DNA from: Hofstenia miamia
Taxonomy: Eukaryota; Xenacoelomorpha; Acoela
DNA: 64,000 nt
Direction: 5' to 3'
Assembly (NCBI GenBank): GCA_004352715.1
Contig: SCFE01000062.1
Location: 304,776 to 368,775 of the forward strand
Part shown: positions 11,655-21,796 of the stretch, in pieces
Numbering within the stretch: position 1 is the first letter of the stretch
Layout of the letters: each line of letters starts with the position of its first letter
The notes under the pieces: model-generated
Database searches by the model: none
What the model saw: only the letters and a program-made list of their open reading frames with translations
Told to the model about the DNA's origin: nothing
Made by a program: the position numbers and the translations under genes

Positions 11655-12503
11655 CTACATGTAAGAGGAAATAAAAAACAGAAACAGAAACAGAAACACA
11701 CAAATCTAGCAAATCTAGACTAATGAAGGAAGTTAATTACACACTAATACTGTATTAAGAGAAGCGAATAAAAATGAAGTTTTGCACCAAACAACAATGC
11801 AGGGCTAATTAAGCTAATTGCCAGGTCGAAAGCCCGGCCTAAGCACCCGAACCCGGCGTTGCCCGACCGAAGCTTGGGCCAGTCCATTTTTAACTCTGCT
11901 AGCTATTATAAACGGATAAATCTTGTTAAAAGTATTTTGAGACATTGAGCGAACCATACGACTACTACACAGTTTTTGTTTGTTACGTTTTGTATAAATT
12001 AACTTGAAATTTATCATTGATACGTGTATAAACCTTGCACAATAATCCCTCAATGACGATGAAAGCAAAAATATTGTATGAAGCAGGTTGTTTATATGTA
12101 GTTAAGGTTTGCTTATGACTAAACATTGGTGGTGGAGGGTGGGATTACCTACTTGAATGCAGGAATGCCTCATCGTCAGGGCGTTTATAAAACAACGTAG
12201 AAATCAATAAAAATTTCGTATTAAAATAGCTCGAAATGCGCTAAAATTGCGTAAAAATTAAAATTCACTGCAATTTTTTTCATGCTTTTTTAACAGTTAT
12301 GAATCAGTTTTCAATGGAATTCTCATTAAATTTTAAATGAAAGATAAACTTTGACCTTGTGGTGAAAGAATAGATAGGTGTAATCCGAAAAGACTGTTCT
12401 GACATTGGCCTCCATGGATCTCTCTAGGATGGATTTATTACTGTAGCAACTACCCGCATTTTCAGAAAAAACCTAACATTGAGTATGCATAAATGTAACT
12501 TAC

Positions 12504-12615
12504 TTTTATTTCGGACTTTATCATCAGGGTCATCACTGTCTAAAATGATCTCTAAAGCAGCTTCTTTTGTAAACATATCTCCACATTCTTTTGTCAAATA
12601 GTTTGATCTCGATGT
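12504..12615 (-). CDS. Exon of the CUB gene model, acidic segment
   Basis: A 112-nt exon with acceptor TTATTTGAAG and donor GTAAGT, phase 0 to phase 1. The product begins TSRSNYLTKECGDMFTKEAA and runs into an acidic stretch LDSDDPDDKVRNK. The composition is clearly protein-like, but no family is recognised. It splices in phase from 13360-13408 and into either the microexon or the CUB exon. Confidence 0.5.
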
Positions 12616-13359
12616 CTTCAAATAAACACATGAGATTTTTAGAAGTAGAAAAATTGCAATTTCTCCAGTCGGTAGCATTGTTGTAATAATTGCTGCCAAT
12701 AAATAAATGAAATTGACAATGCAAATTGAAATTTGAGCGTTTCCAATGTTTGCCTATTGGCAGTCATATCTAATGTAAATGCACTTCAGGCAAGAATTTG
12801 AAATTGGCAAATATGGATCATTCTTTCCGCATAATAAAGGGAAATTTTTCACAAAAAGCTACAGACATATTTAGGCATTGCCAAGTTTTCAAAAACATAT
12901 AGATAGGATCATGTCGTAAAGCAATAAGTTGGACACAAATTTCGAAATTTTTTAGATTGTCAATGAGAACTCCCAACAAAAATATAGGTGTCATTTATTG
13001 CTCATAGCCACTTTGAAAATGAACGTAATCGTATTGGACGACACTTATATTGCATTTCTTAACCTTACTATGCATTTTTTAACGAATTTGATAAGAATAG
13101 TTAAAAAGAAATTTATTTTATTGATGACGTTTTCATAAAATATATACAAATATTCTCATTTAAATGATCTGTAAACAGTCCTCATTCAACAGTTATAGAA
13201 AAGCGTTCGTAAATTTGAATTACGAAACTGTTAAAGCTTTCTACTTCATAATATCAGCAATTGGCAAAGTTCTACAGTACACTTCAATGAAAATATTATC
13301 TCTCGAGACTGGGAAAAATGGAAAAATGTGAAACTGTATTGCAGTTGAAGTTATCTTAC

Positions 13360-13408
13360 CTTCGGTAAGTCATAAGCATATGCAAAACCTTTAATTAGGC
13401 TAAAGCTA
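13360..13408 (-). CDS. Possible upstream exon of the CUB gene model
   Basis: A 49-nt candidate with donor GTAAGA. The best acceptor choice is after GAAGCAG. It is phase 2 to phase 0 and reads SFSLIKGFAYAYDLPK. It joins the acidic exon without a stop. An overlapping open frame on the same strand (13595-13395, ending QSFEAVALA) is in a different phase and could instead be the coding version, so the 5' boundary is uncertain. Confidence 0.3.
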
Positions 13409-15360
13409 CTGCTTCAAAACTCTGTTCTTGAAAAAAATCAAGAGGCTTTAGTTCGAAATTTACAATTGCAGCATTGGTTATATTTAATGTTTCCCACATT
13501 TTATTAAGATAAGCAGTAATTGAATCGTATGTATGTGTGTGTTGCCACGGAACTGAACGGTTGGAAATTTTTATCCTATTGTATTTCTTTTTCATTATTT
13601 TCTAAGATGTGAACTTAATCTTTATGTTTTGCATTTGAAATATTTTAATTAATCTTCTGTTCTTTCAAATTTACCCAAAAAATTCACTGCATTGATTATT
13701 CACCTAAAATATACTTTATCCTAGATTGTCTTGATAATTTGCAAATCAGTCGGCAAACAAATTATTGAAAGAATAATGAATTGAAAGTAAATTGCGTGAA
13801 AACTAATTTGAGCCTAAAAAACATTCATGAAAAAGTGAAAACACTTTCCATTGAATCTAGTTTCCTAAACTAAACACCTCATTTAAATCCTTCAATTATC
13901 ACATATACCATCTAATTTCATCTACAATTTCATTGAACATCTACTGCAAACAATAACAATTTAACTTTAATTAAAGATGGTCTAAGCTTTCTTTATTACC
14001 AAATCGGGAGACTATGTTGCAGTTTTTAAAGCCAATGTGGAAAATCAAAAAATGCTTGATAGAAATTTTTTTAGGATACACATGTATGTATGGCGATGAT
14101 TTATGGAAAAACTCATGCAGTAAACTGCTATGCATCACAAATTTTCTGTAGACAATTTTATTAATTGCGGTGTCATTAAATATTAAAAAATGTGTGCATG
14201 CACACACAGTTTTGAAAGGGAAATTAGTAACAAACGTTAGCTTTCATTAATGATTACTTAATCAATATCATTTGATATTAATTCAATTTTGTTGTTTTAT
14301 TTGCTATGCTTTGTATGATTCATACTAATTTTGGTTATTTTAATGCATTCCGTAACTGTTCTTAAAAATGTTTTTTATATTTTTAAAAATATAGGATATT
14401 TTGCACACACTTTAGAGCATTGAGAATAACTTTTTTTGAAATTTCATTTTCATAAATATCACTAAATTTCCATTCCATAAAATTTTTTCCATTTCAAGTT
14501 GCACATGCAACCATGCCAATACTTGGTATAGTAAAAATTGTGTTATTGGTGTTTTGAACTAATTAATAGTACTTACTAAATATGTTAAGCAATCTTACTC
14601 ATAAAATTGCATTAATTTATAGTTTGGGGTAAATTTTTTGTTAAAAAGAACTAATTATAGTTTTACCATTTCCCAATGCAAAAAATAACAATAAATCATT
14701 TTAGCCAAATTCGTTGACATTTTTGGCAAACAAAAGTGCTTCATAAATTTTGTATTGGTTACTAAAGACAAGGCTTGAAATATTTAAAGTTGTAAACCGC
14801 GCCTTATTGCTGCAAATTCACAATCTTTTACATAAAAAATCATTTTTAATATATTTAGATAGTTTCAAATGGTATAGGTAGAAAATATTATTATGCCCCA
14901 TAGCTTAGCAGATGTCTTCGTTGAAAGACACGTATCTGAAATTCTATTTTTAGTATTTACTAAACATGTTTTTCATGTACTTTATTGCAGTATCTTGGAT
15001 TTTTAAAATACTAATCAATGAGAATCACTTGAGGGTTTTTGAATCCAGATTTTTTCAGAAATAGGCACTTGTAAAAGAAATAAAACCCTTAGTTTTTCAA
15101 TTAAGTATTCGAATATTTTTCAAAAATCTGAATGCCATATTATTACTATTCTCAGGAAATACTACAAATAATGAATGCATGTGGATATGCATGGTTTTTT
15201 CATATTTACAAAGTGTTTTTCAAATTTTACTGTTATACATTATGCATTAATTATATTCAAAATTAGGCCAAGCCCATCGAAATCCCAATTTAATAAGTGG
15301 ATCAAGTTCAGCACACTAGAACAAATGAAGTGCTCAATTTTATAGATGTGCTTTACTGTA
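13409..15360. other. A+T-rich spacer or intron
   Basis: Contains the minus-strand frame 13595-13395 mentioned above and a short His/Cys-containing frame 14207-13971 with no known motif. A good donor-like GTAAGT on the minus strand near 14570 has no matching exon. No further feature is supported. Confidence 0.3.
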
Positions 15361-15955
15361 CCGGGTGTTCCAAAAGTTTTAGTACAGAAATAAAAAAAAA
15401 TGTTACAATAGATAACATATGATTCATGTACTTGAAATACAAAAACATGATTTATGTCCAACGTTAAAAGGAACGTTAGAAGAAACGTTTAGACAATTAT
15501 GAAAAGTCCATTGACACAACAATTCATTTATCGTTTTCATTTGATAATCGTCATATTGAAGTATGCGGATTTTCATTGAGCTGTTCCTGAATAATTTGCT
15601 TTTTTGCTTTGCCTGTTGCAGTCAGCGGACGTCATGATCTTGGTCGATCTTTTACTAAAGATCCAGTTTCAATTAATTTTAACTTCCAAAAATTAATTTG
15701 AGATCTTGAAGGTGCAGCATGATTATATTTTTCTGTGAATCTTCTCTGACTTTCAGCTAAGTTTTCAAAGGCAATAGCCCAAGCACAGGAGTTAACTTGT
15801 TCTTCAATAGAATACATTTGAAATTGAATGAATTCAGGCACCTGGTTCGAGAAGCAACTGATATCGATTAGAATCCGCAACGCTGGGTGACCTTTAGACA
15901 CAATGGAATGAAAATTTCGTTTTATTCTTTGTACTAAAACTTTTGGAACACCCGG
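15361..15955 (-). mobile_element. Internally deleted mariner-type element with perfect 25-bp termini
   Basis: Left end CCGGGTGTTCCAAAAGTTTT (continuing AGTAC) and its exact reverse complement at 15931-15955 are each flanked by TA. The 595-bp interior encodes, on the minus strand, YSIEEQVNSCAWAIAFENLA, SQRRFTEKYNHAAPSRSQIN and LIETGSLVKDRPRS. This is the helix-turn-helix N-terminal domain (DUF4817-like) found in some mariner-type transposases. The frame stops at TGA where the family has a basic residue before RP. It resumes as RPLTATGKAKKQIIQEQ with further TGA stops, as expected if CGA codons decayed to TGA. The catalytic domain is absent, so the element would have needed transposase in trans. 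Confidence 0.8.
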
Positions 15956-16105
15956 TATAAACAAGCCATCGATTTCTCTCATCTTTGAACCAACCATGTT
16001 TGTGGCACAACTAAAAAATTTATATACAGTTATTTATGTTTTTGGAAAGTGAATATACCATTATAACGTTTGTTTTTTCTTATCTGCAATCTAAAAATTT
16101 ATCAG

Positions 16106-16177
16106 GATTGGTGAATTCTAAAACCGGCATTGAGGCTGGCGAAATTGTTTTAAACATTGGAAATCAAAAGATAACGA
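16106..16177 (+). CDS. Possible PDZ-like exon
   Basis: Acceptor TTATCAG after a pyrimidine-rich run, then a frame reading LVNSKTGIEAGEIVLNIGNQ and KIT, and a weak donor GTACGA. The exon is 72 nt, phase 1 in and out. The pattern Gly-x-x-x-Gly-Asp/Glu-x-Ile-Leu-x-x-Asn/Gly-x-x-x-Ile is that of the carboxylate-loop and helix-1 part of PDZ domains, which bind C-terminal peptides. Without splicing the frame stops soon after. In the next frame YDLVQLAL follows directly, so this may be a frameshifted relic instead of an exon. Confidence 0.35.
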
Positions 16178-19100
16178 GTACGATTTGGTTCAATTAGCTC
16201 TGTGGATTCATTTCCAAATTTGGATAAAATATAATATACTGTGATTGGATTAGGAATTTTAATTATGATTAGCTTTAGCCTAATTTCTCATTTTGCTAAT
16301 ATCAAAAAATTGATGATCATTGATGTTTTATTGTTCCATTATAATTTGTATTTTTAACGAAAAAAATCTTGAATGTCTTAAAGATCTTGTATCATGCATT
16401 TTCAAGTGAGTTATAGCTATTTTAATTAAAAATGATTCGACTGGGCTTTTGTATTGTATTTTGCATTTCAATTTTTGGGTATGACAAAATAATCCAAGTA
16501 TTTTTAAGTCATTTTTAGCCGAGCTGTCCATGAGAATTGGAAACATATGGAAAGACAGTGGAAATATTATTTCTATGAAAATGGTATGCGAAAAAACCCT
16601 ATTACACTAATTTGGAAAAAAATCCCATCAAAGCTAAAGTTGTGCTGTTAAAAATTTCACAAGATAGAGGGCTACAGTAATAATCAATAATGGCTGAAAT
16701 TTTCAGATATCAGTCTGTGCTGTCTAATACAAATTTTACGAAGTACAGTGTACGCCACCTTGCAGCAAGTTGATCAACATAACAACAAAGATTAATTTCA
16801 TTTTATGGGTTAGCATAGTGTTTGTTCATTCAATGAGTTGAAAAAAGCTATTCTTAAGTTTTGTCTCAAACACTAAATTTTTTTATTTTGACTTTTGAGT
16901 AATTTGTTGTGCATCTTAAACAATCCGGGTTGGTTTGGGCTTCAAAGAAGTCTGTTATAGTGGCTACAGTTATCAGAAAAAATCAGACAGTTTGTTTAAA
17001 GTCACAAAATGCTCGTAACCACCCAGTTCTAATCAGAACTTGTTAAAAACCTTTTCACAAAGTTCCAGATATTTTGTAGAATTGAAACTAAAAATTAACA
17101 AATGCATTTTGCAATAAATGAAATTTATTGTTCCTATTGTCCGTGGGATGTGCTGTTATTTTAAATAATAAATATATAAAAAATTACTTCTGAAAGGAGA
17201 GAATCGAAACGAAGACATTGGAGATCAGAGTTAGATTTTTTACTAAACAATTTATTATTGTCATTTCAGTGTTTACTACTAAGATTTACTAAAAACATAT
17301 TTGTCTGTAGATAATTGAGAATTTGTGTCTAAATAAAATGCAGTAGCACCGTAATTTACAAAATCAATCTTAAAATAATTAAGCATTTTTAAAAATCAAT
17401 CAGACAGACCCCAAGTGGATTGTCTATCAGCCGTTTACAAAAATGCACTGTTTGGCAATATGTACTATGCTAAGGCTGAGATCAGACTCAGGGAAAGGTA
17501 CACAATAGAAAATTCCAAAGATATTTAAGTATTGTAAGCAATTCTTAACTAATTTTCTAGTTAGATGTGGCATTGGCAGCATTGAAATGATGCAGTTGCA
17601 GTATAGATTAAATCAAGCATAAATATCATTATTTGTATTAAACAATATGAATGTTGCAAATTGCGTATTTTTTCAATATATTTTAAATATCTGTATAATG
17701 AATTGCGGTGAAGAAATTTGTGCAATCATTAGACTCTCATCAAAGCTTATAGCTACCACTAATCTGTATTTAAATTCTAAACATATATGATATTTTCAAA
17801 TCAAAATTTGGCAAGCTTCATAATTTTCAAAATCGTGCTGTAATGCAATCAATACATTAGTAACCATAAAATAAATTACTGTAACAATAGGAAAGTAGGT
17901 TCATTTCACGATTCTAATTTATCAGCTAGAGGGCGAATAAATCATATACTAAATTCCAATAAAGTATAGTCCGTTAGGGGGGCTCAAAACTTTCTTATTA
18001 GAATTTCTTCAAATATACTTCTAATACTTTTAATACACCAGAGCTATATATTCTTCAAGAGTTTTAAAAAATATAAATGAAACTTGGTGAAAAATATAGA
18101 AAGACATTTTAGCACAACTTGAGTACAACCTGAAATATTGTTGCATACTAGGTAATGACGGCTTAGAGGTATTTTTGTACTTCAGACATTCAGCTAAATG
18201 AATTACCTTTTGCATCTTGAACAATAGCGTAAGCTACACAATGTCTCAAAATGAAATTTTATAAACGTCTAGCCCTGTCTAGGATTATTCAAGAATTAGT
18301 AGGCTTTGGAAATAAACATTATCATAAATGAAATTAGTAAATTTTCAGTCAGATGAAGAGAATAATGATTGAGGCCTTGTCATGGCCATGGTAAACACTG
18401 TGTAACTCAAACAAATTGCATCTATTGATTATCAAAAATGGAAATTTAGGGAGAAAATTAGTTGCAATGGGGTTGAGATTTTCAGACCTAAACCCGAAAA
18501 AGTTCCAACCCTACCCTACCTGAACACAATTTTTGAAATTTGGCTATAAAATGATATGACTGAATTTTTGAATGAAAATAGTTCAGTTGCCCCTAGAACA
18601 ATTAGCAATTCAAAGGCCTTAACTGTATCTGTTGAAACACATCATCACATGTTGTTGATTGTCAGTCCACACGAAGATAAATTATGTTTTGTTTGCAATC
18701 TTGATGCTTGGGCTAAAAAATTGACGTTGTAATAATCCTTGATAGCACAGGGAGTCTTGAAATATTAGTTTCATAAAGTGCTTTCTTGAATTTAGTTGTT
18801 ATAATCTCCATTGAAGCTTCATATGTAGAATCAGGAAAGAGTTAACAGCCCTACAGGCATTAAGTCAATGCGTGAACTGTGTATTAGTAGACAGAGCCCG
18901 ACAATTTACTGATCCCTACTATTAAATAATTGCATGCTGCAATTACCTCAAAATAAAATTTATTAAATATTCTATTTAGGTGCAAAAGCCAGTGGCGTCT
19001 CCAAGGAAGAGTGAGGGGATGCACGATGGGCACACGCAGTGCATATGTTTTTAGCATTTTTTCAAAGATAATCAGTTGATATCAATTATTATTAGCAGAA

Positions 19101-19354
19101 TTTGAAAAACAATCAATCAAAGAGTACTGCAATGTATTTTCTAAAATAATTTCTTTCATGAATGTGTTCAATTTTTTCATTAATCAATTCCCAAATTATA
19201 GTAGCATTGAAAGACTTAAACCGTCATTTGATACTGTGTTCTACTGTAACAGTTAAAAATTTTGTATTGGAAATTTCTTATATTGATGACAAAATTACTA
19301 CACGGCATCTGATCAAAGAGCGCGGCTAGCGCGGAATATCTCACAATTGAAGCC
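16178..19354. other. A+T-rich spacer
   Basis: Short open frames only. At 18990 the text CAGTGGCGTCTCC resembles the start of common DNA-transposon termini, but no partner end was found. A degenerate CCCGAAAA/CCCTACCC patch lies near 18490. Confidence 0.3.
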
Positions 19355-19497
19355 GACTTGTCAATCAAAGCAACTGACAACAATCATCTTTATTGATGTT
19401 CAAAGTATAATTCCGATTCACTAATTAATGAATGTGTGAGAGCGATTTACATAAATTTCAGATGGGTGTCTCACTACTATTTTCCAGTACTGTATAA
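19355..19497 (+). repeat. Solo right end of the Tc1-like family
   Basis: TTTTCCAGTACTGTA at 19482-19496 equals the right terminus of the 8418-10061 element with its TA. Upstream, TCAATCAAAGCAACTGACA resembles the subterminal TCAGTCAAAGCAACACTTA of that element. No left end was found, so this is a truncated copy. Confidence 0.55.
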
Positions 19498-19669
19498 AAG
19501 GGCTATTTGTTTGGATGATTTAGCAGCTGAAAGGAAAAGTTAAAATAAGATTATCAGAATAAATAATTGGGAAGTTGTAATGATATATTTTTAATCATGA
19601 TTTGGTTTGTTGTTTTGAGGACATGATGATGCTAGCTCGATTATCATGGTATTTAGTTCTTGTACAAAT

Positions 19670-19716
19670 GTATATATGTATATATATATATGTGTGTATA
19701 TGTATATATATATATT
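19670..19716. repeat. TA/TG microsatellite
   Basis: Interrupted TATATA/TGTGTA run. The spacer from here to 20814 shows nothing else. Confidence 0.8.
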
Positions 19717-20814
19717 AAGTGAATGTTGATTTCTGTATGAGCATTTTCTGTGAAATTGATTCAGGATTTGGTGATCACGGGCTTATCAACTTCAGCTTTT
19801 TCTTAGGGGATACTTAAAAAAAGAGTTTACTGGCAATAGCCAATAAATACACACAAATCAAGGCAACCATCTAAGCAGAAATTCGGCAAACTGTATCAAA
19901 TCTCACCAGTGCAGTGATGAGCAGTTTACAAAATCAGTCTAATTCTTGTTTGTGTTCAAGAGGGCTACACATGAAAAACAATGTAGATGTAATTAAAATT
20001 AACTAAGTAAAAGTAGTATTTTTCAAGGCCTTTTAATGATTTGTTCATTGCAATCCATCCAAAAAATTGGGAATTATTCAATAGCCATAACAAAAAATCC
20101 CCCTGTATGAATAAAATTGAATAGAACATAAATATATTTCTTAAAAGTATAGTCCCGTATATAGGGCACTAGTCCCCTTTCCCCCACTTTGAAAAGCTGG
20201 TGATGCCTCCAATAGCAGCAAAAGGGTTTTAGGTCAATCAGAGTACATTTCTTCATGGTCATAAAAATCCACTGTCAAAGACGATGAGACGTGCTTATTA
20301 CATTTATCATTTTCTATCTAAGAGATTGCTAAAATATACTTACTCACCTCACATATAGTTAAGTAGATAAATAATAAGTGCAGAAAAATATGTGTGTATT
20401 ATCTACTACTTGTAAATCTATTCATGGATTCAAGCAAAAGGAAATGTCATTGCCTGTAGGAGACATAATCTTATTCATTGTCCCCAAGCACTTCCTGCAA
20501 GAGTCTTAAATGTATTAGTTACTAGTTTGCATGATATCAAAATATTGAAATACCTATAATAACTTGTAGAGCTAAAATATGTGAATAAGTATAAAACAAA
20601 CCAGCTTGTAGTAAATTGAATTAATAAGAACTATCATTACAACACAAGCAACAAGGATTCATGGGCCATTGTTGGCCACTTATTGTTTCTATTATCTGTC
20701 ATTTTTGGCGTTTGGCAGCAAATTGAAATTATTTCAAAAAAAATATTATCAAATCTTTACTAATATATTTACACTACAAACAATGAATACAAATTAGTTT
20801 TGTAATCTAGACGG

Positions 20815-20973
20815 TCAAGTCTCACAAGCTCGAAACACAATATCGGGCTTCAGCTGATGGAACTCATCCATAATTGCCTGTTCCAGCTCATCTAAATTGT
20901 GAATACGTCTTGCATAAACTTTGTTCTTGATGTACACCCTCAGGAAATAATCGCAGACTGTTAAATCATTGAA
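20815..20973 (-). pseudogene. Mariner transposase C-terminal relic
   Basis: A minus-strand frame of 52 residues ending in a stop: LTVCDYFLRVYIKNKVYARR followed by IHNLDELEQAIMDEF and a tail ending ACET. It corresponds to the end of mariner-type transposases, with the last catalytic Asp region (CDY in place of xDF/xDY) and the conserved NLDEL helix. It is the same domain as 3690-3890 but clearly a different copy. No N-terminal or catalytic part is recognised, so it is a fragment. Confidence 0.75.
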
Positions 20974-21512
20974 CTACTGTTTTTCAAAGATATTTTTTGA
21001 ATGAGCAACATGTGAGAAAATTCTAAATCAATATTAAGAATGAAGAAATACATATATTGTAGAAATCATTGAATTATAACAAATTTGCATGCCCGATGGG
21101 TCTGGTACATTTTAGACCTACAAAATCTGAATAAGCTATGTATGCATTGCATTATGCTAAAGACCTTCCCTTTCATATCGTTGTTTATCTCGAAACTATA
21201 TTGTGACAAGCCTTATTATACTGATTGTTATGCTCATCAAAGGTGTAAATGGGACATATCTTATCACTTTTTAGAACATTTACTATGGATTGTGTAAAAA
21301 ATGCAAAGCAAAATGGGTCAGGTACAGCTCAGATATTTTGCAACATAAGGTGGCCAATTTTTTTAGAATGGTAAGATGTCATTTTGCTACATTCCAGTGC
21401 CACTATGTTATGACATGTTAAGTTAGTTATAATGTTTAAAATTTGATTAGCCTTATTGTAGTGTATTTGCTCATCACATGGATGCAGTTTGCTGCAACAG
21501 TCTCCATGCAAT

Positions 21513-21796
21513 GCCTTTATTCAAAGTGCTTCCTCTAGACGTTTGGTGATGCTGTCCCAAACACCAACTCACATCGTGTCTCTGCCTTTATTCAAAGTGC
21601 TTCCTCTAGACGTTTGGTGATGCTGTCCCAAACACCAACTCACATCGTGTCTCTGCCTTTATTCAAAGTGCTTCCTCTAGACGTTTGGTGATGCTGTCCC
21701 AAACACCAACTCACATCGTGTCTCTGCCTTTATTCAAAGTGCTTCCTCTAGACGTTTGGTGATGCTGTCCCAAACACCAACTCGCATCGTGTCTCT
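21513..21796. repeat. Minisatellite, four 71-bp units
   Basis: Unit starts at 21513, 21584, 21655 and 21726; units are identical apart from one A-to-G change in the last. A unit contains GCTTCCTCTAGACGTTTGG and CCAAACACCAACTCACATCG. Read on the minus strand, each unit gives VWDSITKRLEEAL followed by a stop, which resembles the extreme C-terminus of mariner transposases. Coincidence is not excluded. Confidence 0.95.

Noticed and set aside
21513-21796. CRISPR-like array
   Set aside because: Units are directly adjacent with no variable spacers; it is an ordinary minisatellite in a eukaryote.
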